DNA from: Kitasatospora sp. A2-31 | GTDB lineage: Bacteria; Actinomycetota; Actinomycetes; Streptomycetales; Streptomycetaceae | DNA: 64,000 nucleotides | NCBI RefSeq assembly: GCF_022288725.1 | Contig: NZ_JAKNTA010000004.1 | Span: 124,001-188,000, forward strand | Direction: 5' to 3' | Shown here: positions 26,985 through 53,100 of the stretch, one piece after another | How positions within the stretch are numbered: the stretch's first letter is position 1 | How the letters are laid out: each line of letters starts with the position of its first letter | Translations under genes and position numbers: made by a program | Notes under the pieces: generated by a model | The model's input: only the letters and a program-made list of their open reading frames with translations | The model's database searches: none | Told to the model about the DNA's origin: nothing

Positions 26985-28490
26985 ATGGACGACTACGACG
27001 TGATCGTCATCGGGGCCGGCAACGCCGGTCTCACCGCCGCCGCCACACTGCAACGTGGCGGTGCCCGTACCCTGCTGGTCGAGCGGCACAACGTGCCCGG
27101 CGGGTGCGGCACCTCTTTCGTCCGCGGTCGCTTCGAGTTCGAGACGGCGCTGCACCAGCTCTCCGGGATCGGCCGGGAGGGCCAGCCCAACTCGCTGCGC
27201 GGACTGTTCACCGAACTCGGCGTCGCGGACCGCCTGGAGTTCGTCGAGGAGCACGACCTCTACCGGGCAGTGGTGCCCGGCGCCCTCGACGTGACGCTGC
27301 CGGCCGACTGGACCGGGGCCGCCGAGGCGCTGGAAGCAGCCTTCCCCGGCAACCTGGAGCGACTCAAGCGCTTCTTCGGCCTCTGCCGCGAGGTCGCGAT
27401 GTGGCAGGTGATGGCCCAGCGCTCCGGAGGCGAGCGGGTCCGCCGGGCCCTGACCAAGCGTGGCGAAGCGCTGCTGAGCCAGGGCCTGCGGCCGGTCACG
27501 GCGGTGCTGGACGAGTACTTCGACGACGATCGCGTGAAGACGGCGCTCGGCGCGTACTGGTACTACCTCGGACAGCCCCCCTCCCGGCTGCCGTTCCAGG
27601 AACTGGCGACCCTGCTGTACACCTACGTCGAGTTCAAGCCCTTCCACGTCCGCGGCGGCAGCCAGGCCATGTCATCGGCCGTGCTGGACGCCTTCCTGGC
27701 CGCCGGCGGCCAGGTGCGTTTCCACACCGCGGTCGAGCGGATCATGACCCGTGACGGCGCGGTGCGCGGAGTACGGCTGGTCGGGGGGGAGGAGCTGAGC
27801 ACCCGGGAGGTCGTCTCCAACGCCTCCGCCGTCACCACCTACACCCGGCTGCTGGACCGGTCGGCCGTGCCGGACACGGTGCGGCGGGACCTGAGCAGCC
27901 GGCGGATCGGCGTGTCGGCGTTCGTGCTGCACATGGGCCTGGACGCGACACCCGCCGAACTCGGCTTCGGGACCAGCACGCACTTCGTCAACGCGACGCT
28001 CGACGAGGCCGCGGTGATCGACGGGCTGCGCTCGCTGCGCCCGGCCCAGAGCATCTGCGCCACCGCGTACGACGTGCACCCGATCGGCTTCGCGCCGGCC
28101 GGGGCCAGCCACGTCAGCCTGATGACCCTGCAGTACGCCGACGTCTGGGAGAAGGTCGCGCCTGCGGGCTACGCCCGCACCAAGTACGCGTACGCCGAGA
28201 CGCTGATCGATCTTCTGGAGAAGGTCACCCCCGGCCTGCGCGACGTGATCGAGGAGGTCGACGTCGCCACCCCGCTCACGGTGATGCGCTACCTCGGCCA
28301 CCCCGGCGGTGCGATCTACGGCTTCGACCAGGACGCCACCGAGAGCTGGCTGTTCCGTGACGACGAGTCGACCACCCACGTGCCCGGTCTTCACCTGGCC
28401 GGCGCCTGGGCCGGGGTCGGCGGATTCCAGCCGACCCTGGAGGCCGGGGCGAGAGTGGCCCGGAACCTGTTGCGGCGCAACGCCGCCTGA
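26985..28490 (+). CDS. Phytoene-dehydrogenase-like FAD-dependent oxidoreductase
   Basis: A 501-residue flavoprotein of the CrtI/amine-oxidase group. The N-terminal FAD fold is DVIVIGAGNAGLTAAATLQR followed by LLVERHNVPGGCGTSF; the C-terminal FAD motif is VPGLHLAGAWAGVGGFQPTL. CrtI-type enzymes introduce double bonds. A homologue in the skyllamycin cluster (Sky4) is implicated in making the cinnamoyl side chain, where dehydrogenation aromatises the ring after electrocyclisation. With ACP, ketoreductase and isomerase genes immediately upstream, the same role is likely here (inference). It is tightly spaced on both sides: 7 bp after the isomerase and 15 bp before the reductase gene. Confidence 0.85.
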   Translation: MDDYDVIVIGAGNAGLTAAATLQRGGARTLLVERHNVPGGCGTSFVRGRFEFETALHQLSGIGREGQPNSLRGLFTELGVADRLEFVEEHDLYRAVVPGALDVTLPADWTGAAEALEAAFPGNLERLKRFFGLCREVAMWQVMAQRSGGERVRRALTKRGEALLSQGLRPVTAVLDEYFDDDRVKTALGAYWYYLGQPPSRLPFQELATLLYTYVEFKPFHVRGGSQAMSSAVLDAFLAAGGQVRFHTAVERIMTRDGAVRGVRLVGGEELSTREVVSNASAVTTYTRLLDRSAVPDTVRRDLSSRRIGVSAFVLHMGLDATPAELGFGTSTHFVNATLDEAAVIDGLRSLRPAQSICATAYDVHPIGFAPAGASHVSLMTLQYADVWEKVAPAGYARTKYAYAETLIDLLEKVTPGLRDVIEEVDVATPLTVMRYLGHPGGAIYGFDQDATESWLFRDDESTTHVPGLHLAGAWAGVGGFQPTLEAGARVARNLLRRNAA

Positions 28491-28505
28491 CCCTACGGAG
28501 ACCCG

Positions 28506-29669
28506 ATGCCCGCGCATCCGCTGGCCGAGCTGTTCGCCGGAGCGCTCGACATCATGACCGAGATCGACCGCCGCGCCGAGGAGGGCGTCGACCACGGTGC
28601 GGCCGGCGACGTGCAGCGGCTCGTCGACCGGTACCACCCGAGCGGCCTGGACCTGGTGGTGGCGGAGGTGATCACCGAGACCGCCACCGCGAAGACCTTC
28701 CGACTGCGCCGGGCGGACGGTGCGGACCTCCCGCCGTTCCAGGCCGGCCAGTACGTCACCCTCGACGCGACCGTCGGCGGCACGACCACCAGCCGCCCGT
28801 TCGCGATCTCCTCCAGCCCGGCCAGTCTGGAAGCCTACGATCTGACGGTGCGCCGCGTTCCCGGCGGCCGGGTCAGCAACCACCTGATCGACCACCTCGC
28901 GGTCGGCGACCGGGTGCGCACCTCCGGGCCGCTCGGTTCCTTCCACCACAATCCGCTGTTCCACGGCGAGGACCTGGTCTTCCTTGCCGGCGGGTCCGGG
29001 GTGGCCCCGGCCATGAGCATGATCCGCGACATCGTGGACCACGGCCTGGCACGCCGGCTTCATCTGGTGTACGGCTCGCGTACGGCCGACGACGTGATCT
29101 TCCGGGAGACGCTCGACAAGCTCGCGGCCGACCATCCGGACCGGATCCGGGTCGACCTCGTGGTCCAGCGGCCCGGTGCCGACTGGCAGGGGCCGACCGG
29201 ACTGCTCACCGGCGAGACGATCACCGCACTGACCGGACCGCTCGTCGGCCGGATGGTCTACGTCTGCGGCCCGCAGGCGATGTACCCCTATGCACTGGCG
29301 GAGTTGGCCCGGCTCGGGCATCCCCGGCGACGGGTCCGCCTGGAGGCGAACGGTGCCCCCGCGCGCCCGCAGACGCAGGCCGGCTGGCCGGCCGAGCGCG
29401 ACCCGGAGGGCGAGGTCCAGGTGACGGTCCAGGGAGGGCCGTCGTTCAGCACCCCGCGGGGCCGTCCGCTGCTCGACGCGCTCGAGGAGCACGGCGTCCG
29501 GCCCGAGGTCGGCTGCCGGTCCGGCGAGTGCAGTCTGTGCCGGGTACGGGTGGTGTCGGGCGAGGTCTTCGACGCCGAGGAGGCCCGACTGCGGCTGTCC
29601 GACGCCTGGTCCGGCTACACACACAGCTGTGTGGCCTATCCGGTGACGGACGTCGAGATCGCACTGTGA
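28506..29669 (+). CDS. Ferredoxin-NAD(P) reductase with C-terminal 2Fe-2S domain
   Basis: A 387-residue electron-transfer protein. After a ~45-residue helical N-terminus come an FNR-type FAD-binding barrel (about 50-150, with TSRPFAISSSP and GRVSNHLIDHL), an NAD(P) domain (about 155-270, VFLAGGSGVAPAMSMIRD and YVCGPQAMYPYA), and a plant-type ferredoxin domain (about 305-387) whose CRSGECSLCRV plus a later Cys (THSCVAYP) bind a 2Fe-2S cluster. It is a single-chain reductase/ferredoxin, probably delivering electrons to the nearby P450; a partner oxygenase for a ring-hydroxylating system is not present. Last gene of the ACP operon. Confidence 0.88.
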   Translation: MPAHPLAELFAGALDIMTEIDRRAEEGVDHGAAGDVQRLVDRYHPSGLDLVVAEVITETATAKTFRLRRADGADLPPFQAGQYVTLDATVGGTTTSRPFAISSSPASLEAYDLTVRRVPGGRVSNHLIDHLAVGDRVRTSGPLGSFHHNPLFHGEDLVFLAGGSGVAPAMSMIRDIVDHGLARRLHLVYGSRTADDVIFRETLDKLAADHPDRIRVDLVVQRPGADWQGPTGLLTGETITALTGPLVGRMVYVCGPQAMYPYALAELARLGHPRRRVRLEANGAPARPQTQAGWPAERDPEGEVQVTVQGGPSFSTPRGRPLLDALEEHGVRPEVGCRSGECSLCRVRVVSGEVFDAEEARLRLSDAWSGYTHSCVAYPVTDVEIAL

Positions 29670-29757
29670 CAGCTCCGGCCGAGGCTGGCCCCGCCCTGCC
29701 TCGGCCCCGCGTCCTGACTCCGTTGCCGATATGCACGTTGTCCGAGCCGCGAATGCA

Positions 29758-29785
29758 GAAGGGCCGCCCGGTGTGGCGGCCCTTC
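29758..29785. terminator. Bidirectional terminator between convergent genes
   Basis: A perfect 11-bp stem, GAAGGGCCGCC (29758-29768) and GGCGGCCCTTC (29775-29785), with a 6-nt loop. It lies between the plus-strand reductase gene and minus-strand genes that converge on it. Confidence 0.8.
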
Positions 29786-29813
29786 CCCGTTCCGCGAGCG
29801 CTGGGACGCGTCC

Positions 29814-29921
29814 TCAGCGGCAGCGCCGCACCCGGTAGGCGTAGGTGACGGCCAGCAGCATCGGGCCCCACAGGCACATCAGAGCCTGGCAGCCCTCTGC
29901 AGGCACCAGCCACCTCTTCAT
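29814..29921 (-). CDS. 35-residue ORF matching the C-terminus of the 62-kb membrane protein
   Basis: A short ORF too small for standard gene calls. It starts MKRWLVPAEGC and ends LWGPMLLAVTYAYRVRRCR. Its last 26 residues match 17 positions of the segment CFSLLALWGPLLLVVTYGYY plus VRRCR near the end of the membrane protein at 62047-62604. GAAGGA stands 7 nt before the ATG. It may be a single-TM small protein or the surviving tail of a duplicated gene. It follows the P450 by 138 bp on the same strand. Confidence 0.5.
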   Translation of the reverse strand: MKRWLVPAEGCQALMCLWGPMLLAVTYAYRVRRCR

Positions 29922-30059
29922 GCCTACATCCTTCGGTGTCCGACCAATCGCCGGCGTCGTCCCGGTGGATGATGCCGGTGCCTCTGGAGGGGGAACCGGC
30001 CTCGCACCCCGTAGTGCCGTGGAAGGTCGGTGGCCCGGGACTTCGGCCGGTTCCGGTGG

Positions 30060-31265
30060 TCAACTCAGCGTGACCGGCATCGATTCGACGCCCCAGATCA
30101 GGTTGGAGCGCATGCGTCGCACCGGGCCGGCCAGGTGCACGGTGTCCAGGCGTCGTGTGAGTTCCTCGAACATGACGGTGAGTTCGGTGGTCGCGAGCGA
30201 CGCTCCGAGGCAGAAGTGCGTCCCGTTGGCGAACGCCAGGTGCCGAGTGGGGTTGCGGGCGATGTCGAAGGTGTCGGGATCGGCGAAGACCTGCTCGTCC
30301 CGGTTCGCGGACGGCAGCCACACCGCCAGCTCGTCGCCGGCCCTGATCTGCTGCCCGGCGAGCTCGACGTCCCGGGTGGCGGTCCGCAGGACGTGCATCG
30401 CCGGGCTCGTGTAGCGCAGCACCTCCTGCACGGTGCTCGGCATGAGCGACGGGTCCGCCTTGATCCGCTGCCACTGGTCGGGGTTGCGGATGAAGGCGAG
30501 CAGACCGCCGACGGTGGCGTGCCGGGTGGTCTCGTTGCCGCCGGAGATGAGCCCGTCGCAGTTGAGGAAGATCTCCTCGTCGGTGAGCGGCACGCCGCCG
30601 ATCTGTCCTTGGACCATCGCGCTGACGATGTCCTCCTGGGGGTCCTTCCGGCGCAGCTCCAGCAGCTCGTCGTAGTACATCAGGATGTCGGTGTGGGCCT
30701 CGGCCGCCTTCACCGCGTGGTCGTCGTCCCCGGGCGCTGCGTCGGAGCCGAACGCGATCATCGTCCGCTCCAGCATGAAGCCCCAGTCCTCGCGGGGCAC
30801 GCCGAGCATGTCGCAGATGACCGCCACCGGGAGCCGGGCGGCCATCTCGACGAACTCGCCGCCGCCCTGCTCTCGCAGGCCCTCGATCGACTCCACCACG
30901 ATGGCGCGCATGGTGTTCTCCAGCCGGCGGACCATCTTGGGCGTGAAGGCCGAGTTGATGATCCGGCGGATGTTGCCGTGTCGCGGTGGATCGGTGACGA
31001 TCAGCATCTTGCCGGCGGCCGCGGCGGTGGCGGCGGGGTTGTGGTCCAGCCGCATGCCCTTCTCCGAGGTGAAGGTCGCGTTGTCCTTCAGGACCTGGGC
31101 GGCCAGCGGGTAGGACAGCACCGCCCAGAAGGGCCGCCCGTTGGCCCGGACGTTCCGGTAGACCGGTGATTCGGCCCGGAGTGCGGCCCACACGAGTTCC
31201 GGCTCTCCGGTTTGGTAGAGGCTCGGATCGGACAGATCAGGAGCGGTCTCCAGAATTCCCGGCAT
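30060..31265 (-). CDS. Cytochrome P450
   Basis: A 401-residue bacterial class I P450. The I-helix motif is LISGGNETTRHA (A/G-G-x-E-T-T). The K-helix ExxR lies in VQEVLRYTSPAM. The heme loop is FANGTHFCLGASLA with ligand Cys352. Length and the start MPGILETAPD are normal. P450s inside NRPS clusters usually hydroxylate or desaturate carrier-bound amino acids or the acyl group, as P450sky does; which substrate this one uses cannot be told from motifs. It is divergently transcribed from NRPS-1 across a 314-bp region holding cluster motif B. Electron supply probably comes from the ferredoxin reductase at 28506. Confidence 0.93.
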   Translation of the reverse strand: MPGILETAPDLSDPSLYQTGEPELVWAALRAESPVYRNVRANGRPFWAVLSYPLAAQVLKDNATFTSEKGMRLDHNPAATAAAAGKMLIVTDPPRHGNIRRIINSAFTPKMVRRLENTMRAIVVESIEGLREQGGGEFVEMAARLPVAVICDMLGVPREDWGFMLERTMIAFGSDAAPGDDDHAVKAAEAHTDILMYYDELLELRRKDPQEDIVSAMVQGQIGGVPLTDEEIFLNCDGLISGGNETTRHATVGGLLAFIRNPDQWQRIKADPSLMPSTVQEVLRYTSPAMHVLRTATRDVELAGQQIRAGDELAVWLPSANRDEQVFADPDTFDIARNPTRHLAFANGTHFCLGASLATTELTVMFEELTRRLDTVHLAGPVRRMRSNLIWGVESMPVTLS

Positions 31266-31453
31266 GACGCCTACTTTCTTCCGTGGAAACGGCAATAGCG
31301 CCCCGGCGGGGGATTCACGCGGGCGGGGCGGGAGCAAAGGGGAACGGCGCTGCGGCTGCCGTGAGGGAATCCTACCCGGGACGGGTTCCGGAGGGCGTGG
31401 ATGACAGCCAACTGCTGGGCTCCGGGCGGGCCCGGAGTTCTGCCGACCCTCCG

Positions 31454-31469
31454 CTGGCAACTTGCTGCA
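31454..31469 (+). promoter_or_regulatory. Cluster motif copy B, upstream of NRPS-1
   Basis: CTGGCAACTTGCTGCA, 110 bp before the NRPS-1 start and 188 bp from the divergent P450 start. Identical at all 16 positions to copy C (59026) and at 15 to copy A (25006). The rest of 31266-31579 is the divergent promoter region, with no gene. Confidence 0.7.
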
Positions 31470-31579
31470 GCGACGGTTGCGTGCGCCCCCCGGCACGCTG
31501 TTTGGTGAGGGTTGATTTTTGCGCTGACAGTGTGCAGGCGCGGCTATATCCGAGCACATCTTGAGTGGGAGACAACGAC

Positions 31580-47185
<15,606 letters not shown>

Positions 47186-47197
47186 GTGGAGAGCATG

Positions 47198-50100
47198 ATG
47201 ACGAACGGCAAAGAGATGAACAAGAAGCCAGGGCTCGAAGACGTCCTCGGACTGTCGCCGATGCAGAAGGGCCTGCTGTTCCACGCGTTGTACGACCAGC
47301 AGGGCACCGACGTCTACACGATCCAGCTCGCCTTCGACATCGAGGGCGCTCTCGACATCGAAGCGTTGTCGGGTGCCGCCGCCGCGGTGCTCCGGCGCCA
47401 CGCGAACCTGCGGGCCGGGTTCCTCTACCGGAAGACCGGCGAACCGGTCCAGGCGATCCCGCGCGAGGTGACGCTGCCGTGGCACGAGGTGGACCTCGGC
47501 GGCCTGCCGGAGTCCGACCGTGACCGGGAACTGGCCCGGCTGGTGGAGGAGGACCGGACCCGGCGGTTCGACCTCGGTGCACCCCCGCTGATGCGTTTCA
47601 CGCTGATCACCACAGGTGCGGACCGCTACCGGTTCCTGATCACCAATCACCACATCCTGCTCGACGGCTGGTCCATGGCGCGGGTGGTGGGTGAGCTCTT
47701 CGAGCTGTACGGCAGCAAGGGCGACGTCTCCGAGCTGCCGAGGGTGACGCCCTACCGCGACTATCTCGCGTGGCTGGAGCGGCAGGACCGCTCCGCCGCC
47801 GAGGCGGCCTGGCAGCAGGCGCTCAAGGGGCTGGATGAGCCCACCCTGCTGGCCGGACCGGACCTGCCCGAGCTGACGGCCTCCTCCGAGCATCACTCGG
47901 TCAGGCTGTCGCGGGAGGAGACGGCGGAGCTCGCCCAGTGGGCCCGTAAGGCGGGCGTCACCGTCAACACGGTCGTCCAGGCGGCCTGGGCCCTGCTACT
48001 CGGACACCTGACGGGCCGCAACGACGTGGTGTTCGGCGCGACGGTGTCCGGCCGGCCGGCGGAGATCCCCGGCATCGAGTCGATGGTGGGCCTGTTCATC
48101 AACACCCTGCCGGTCCGGGTCCAGCTGGACCCGGCCGAGACCCTGGGCTCCCTGCTGGCCCGACTCCAGGACCAGCAGGCCGAGCTCATGCCGCACCAGC
48201 ACCTGGGCCTCAGCGACATCCAGCGGCTCACCGGGCACAGCGAGCTCTTCGACACCCTCGTCGTGTTCGAGAACTACCCGGTCGACTCCCAGCGGCTCCA
48301 GAAGTCGGCCGGCAACCTCGGCATCGTGGGAAGCCAGAGCCGTGACGACACCCACTACCCGCTCGGGCTCGCCGTCATCCTCAGTGACTCCATGGAACTG
48401 GCACTGAGCTACCGCCCCGAGGCGGTCGCCCCCGGCCTGGTCGAGTTCGTCGCCGAGGGCCTGCTGCGGGTGCTGGGCGACGTGAGGACGAACTCCGAGC
48501 TTCCCGTCGGGCAGCTGCGGCTGCTGACACCCCAGCGCGAGCAGCGCATGCTGACCCTGGGGACAGGTGCTGAGGTGCGGCCGGTGCCGGCGCACTCCGT
48601 GGTCGAGGTGCTGGAGCGGCAGGCCGAGCGGACGCCGGACGAGGTGGCCGTGGTCTGTGACGGCGAAGCGCTGACGTTCGCGGAGTTCAATAGCCGCGTG
48701 AACCGGCTCGCCAGGGTGCTCGCGCACGGTGGCAACGGCCCCGAGGGGATCGTCGCGCTGGCCCTGCCCCGGTCGCTGGAGATGGTCGTCGCGATGTTCG
48801 CGGTGCTGAAGTCCGGTGCCGCCTATCTGCCGGTGGACCCGGAATACCCCGCCGACCGCATCGCCTTCCTGGTCGAGGACGCCCGGCCGGCCGCCCTGAT
48901 CACGCTGGCCGGCACCGCGGCCGAACTTCCGGACGTCTGGGCGGGGATGACCGAGGTCGTCCTCGACGACCCCGAGACCGTTCAGCGGCTGTCCGCAACG
49001 TCCGACGCGAACCTGACGGACGCCGACCGGACGGCGCCGCTCACCCCCGAAGGAATCGCGTACCTGATCCACACCTCGGGCTCCACGGGCACGCCCAAGG
49101 GCGTCGCGGTCACTCACGGTTCGCTCGTGGGCCTGTTCCACAGCCAGCGGGCCGGCGTCATCGAGCCGGAGGTCCGGGCCGCCGGGGGACGGCGGTTCCG
49201 GTTCGCGCTGACCGCGGCGTTCACCTTCGACGCCTCGCTGGACGGCCTGTTGTGGCTGCTCGCCGGCCACGAGCTGCACGTCGTCCGGGAGGAGGTGCGG
49301 CGGGACCCCGAGGCGCTGCTGCGCTACAGCGCCCGTGAGGGCATCGACGTCCTCAACTTCACGCCGACCTACGCACAGCAGGTCCTGGCCGGCGGAGCGC
49401 TGCAGGGCGACGGACCGCGGCCGCGGGTGCTGCTGCTCGGCGGCGAGGCGATCGGCGACGCGCTTTGGCAGGAGCTGCAGCTGCTGGCGGAGGTCAACAC
49501 CTACAACCTCTACGGGCCGACCGAGTGCACCGTGGACACGCTGTACTGCCGGATCGCGGACAGCCCGCGGCCGGTCGTCGGCGGCCCGCTCCGCAACACG
49601 CGCGTGCGGGTGCTCGACGGCGCGCTGCGTCCGGTTCCCGAGGGAGTGGCCGGCGAGCTCTACGTCTCCGGCGCCAGTCTGGCCCGCGGCTACCTGCGGC
49701 GGGCGGGCCTGACCGCCGAGCGGTTCGTGGCGGATCCCTACGGTGCCCCGGGCGAGCGCATGTACCGCACCGGTGACCTGGTGCGCTGGCGAGCGGACGG
49801 GCAACTGGAGTTCGTGGGCCGGATCGACGACCAGGTGAAGATCCGCGGTTTCCGGATCGAGCTGGGGGAGATCGAGTCCGTCATCGCCGCCCGGGCCCCG
49901 CTGGACCAGGTCGCGGTCGTGGTGCGCGAGGACCAGCCGGGCGTCAAGCGCCTGGTGGCCTACGTGGTTCCGGCGGCAGACGGCGTGGACACCGACGCCC
50001 TCCGGGCCACCGTCGCAGAGGTGCTGCCCGAGTACATGGTGCCGGCCGCCTTCGTACAGCTGAAGGCCCTGCCGCTGACCCCGAGCGGCAAGCTCGACCG

Positions 50101-53100
50101 CAAGGCCTTGCCCGCCCCCGACTTCGCCACCCTGGTCGGCGGGGCCGGACCGCGCAACGCCCGCGAGGAACTGCTGTGCCGGCTCTACGCGGAGGTCCTG
50201 GGCCTGGAGAAGGTCGGGATCGACGACAGCTTCTTCGCCCTGGGCGGCGACAGCATCATCTCGATCCAGCTGGTCAGCCGCGCTCGACGCGCCGGGCTGG
50301 TGCTGACCCCGCGGGACGTCTTCCGGCACCGCACCGTGGAGGCCCTGGCGGCGGTCGTGCAGGACGTGGACCCGACCGGTCCCGCCGACGGCTCGGACTC
50401 GGGCATCGGCCGGGTCCCGCTGACGCCGATCATCCGGCGGCTGCGCGACGGCGGCGGGCCGATCGACGGGTTCAACCAGGCAATGGTGATGCCCACCGCA
50501 GGTGAATGCGGTGTCGCGGACCTGACCGCCGCGGTGCAAGCCGTGGTGGACCACCATGACGCCCTGCGGATGCGGCTCTCCCGGTCCGGCGGAACGTGGG
50601 AACTGGCGGTCATGCCGCGCGGTGCCGTGCCGGCGGACGGGATCCTGCACCGGGTGGACGTCACCGGCCTGGCCGGCGGCGAGCTGCGTACCGTCACGTC
50701 CGAGGCGTGGCGCGCGGCGCAGAGCCGGCTGGACCCGGAGGCCGGGGTCATGCTCCAGGCGGTCTGGTTCGACGCCGGGTCCGGCGCACCGGGGCAACTG
50801 CTGCTCATGGCCCACCACCTGGTGGTGGACGGCGTGTCGTGGCGGATCATCATGCCCGACCTGGCAGCGGCGCACGAGGCCGTCCGCGCGGGACGCAAGC
50901 CGGACCTGGAGCCGGTCGGGACGTCGTTCCGGGCCTGGGCCGAAGGCCTGGTGAAGGAGGCGTCGTCGCCGAGCCGCGTCGCCGAGATGGAGATCTGGAC
51001 CGGAATGCTCCAGGGCCGGGACGCCCCGCTGTGCGCCCGGCCGCTGGACCCACGACGGGATGTCGTGGCGAACGCCGGCGGCCTGGTGCTGTCCCTGCCG
51101 GCGCGGGTGACGGGCCCCCTGCTGACCCGGGTCCCGGCGGCGTTCCACGCGGGCGTCAACGACGTGCTGCTGACGGCTTTCGCCCTGGCGCTGGTGGACT
51201 GGCGGCGGCGTCGCGGGGAGGACACGGCGAGTGCGCTGATCGACCTTGAGGGCCACGGCCGCGAGGAGCTGGTCCCGGGGGCCGACGTGTCCCGAACGGT
51301 GGGGTGGTTCACGAGCCTGTTCCCGGTGCGGCTGGATCCCGGGGTGTCGGCGGACGAGTGGGACCAGGTGTGGTCCGGCGGCCCGATGGTGGGCCGGGCG
51401 GTCAAGGCGGTGAAGGAGCAGCTGCGGGCACTGCCCGACAACGGCGCCGGCTACGGGCTGCTGCGCCACCTCAACCCTGAGACGGCCGAGGTCCTGGCCG
51501 GGCTCCCCACCCCGCAGGTCGGCTTCAACTACCTCGGCCGACTGGGTAGCGCCGCCGCGTCCGAGGAGGACGCCGACGGCGACACCACGCCCCTGGGCGG
51601 CGGTGCCGACGGCGACATGCCGCTCCCGCACGCCCTGGAGATGAACGCGGTGGCCCAGGAGAGCCCCGAGGGCGTGCGTCTGGCCGCCAACTGGACCTGG
51701 CCGAAGGAGCTCTTCGCCGAGGACGAGGTCAGGGACCTGGCCGAGACCTGGTTCCGGGCGCTGGAGGCCATCGTCACCCACACCGAACAGCAGGGCACGG
51801 GCGGGTACACCCCCTCCGACCTCTCGCTGGTCAGCCTGGCGCAGAACGAGATCGACGAGCTGGAGGCCCAGCAGCCGCAGCTGATGGACGTGCTGCCGCT
51901 GGCCCCCCTGCAGAAGGGCTTTCTCTTCCACGCGCTCTACGACCAGCAGGCCTCGGACGTCTACACCGTGCAGCTCGCGCTGGACATCGAGGGCGAGCTG
52001 GACCGGGAGGCGCTGCGGCTGGCGGTGGCCACGCTGTTCAGGCGGCACACCAACCTGCGAGCCTCGTTCCGTACGCAGGGCAACGGCGACGCCGTCCAGG
52101 TGATCCCGCACACCGTGGAGCTGCCCTGGTCGGACGTCGACCTGCGCGGACTGTCGGCCGAACACCGCCGGGCCGAGCTGGAGCGCCGGACGACCGAGGA
52201 CCGGCAGCGCCGCTTCGACCTCGCCGCGGGCCCGCTGATGCGGTTCACCCTGATCGCGCTGGGGTCGAACCGGTACCGGTTCCTGATCACCAACCATCAC
52301 ATCCTGCTGGACGGCTGGTCCACGCCGATCCTGCTGGGCGAGCTGTTCCAGCTCTACCAGCAGGGCGGTGACGACTCCGGTCTGCCGAGGGTCACGCCGT
52401 ACCGCGACTACCTGGTCTGGCTGGCCGGGCAGGACCAGACGGCGGCCAGGTCCGCCTGGGCGCAGGCGCTCGAGGGCCTTGAGGAGTCGACGCTGCTGGC
52501 TCCCGCTGTCCCCGGCCGGGCAGCGGCGGCCCCGGCGCGGATCGCCGTGGAGCTGTCGCAGGAGCTGGTGGCCGCCCTCCGCGACCGCGCCCGCGGCCAC
52601 GGTGTCACGCTGAACACGGTGCTGGAGGCCGCCTGGGCGATCACCCTCGGCCAGCTGACCGGCCGGGACGACGTGGTGTTCGGTGCCACGGTGTCCGGTC
52701 GGCCGGCGGAGATTCCCGGCATCGAGACGATGGTGGGTCTGTTCATCAACACCGTGCCGGTCCGGGTCCGGTTGGACCCGGCCGAGACGCTGGGCTCGCT
52801 GCTGACCCGGCTCCAGGACCAGAAGGCCGAGCTGGTCTCCCACCAGCACGTCGGGCTCACCGACCTCCAGGAGATCACCGGGCTGAGCGAACTGTTCGAC
52901 ACGATCGTGGTGTTCGAGAACTTCCCGATCGACTCCGAGGCGCTGGAGCACTCGATCGGCGACCTCGCGGTGTCCCCGGTCGAGGGCGGCGATGCCATTC
53001 ACTACCCGCTGGGCATGTCGATGGTCCCCGCCGACGGACGGCTCCTGGTCCGGGCCGACTACCGGACGGACGTCTTCGACCGTGCTGCGGCGGAGCGGAT

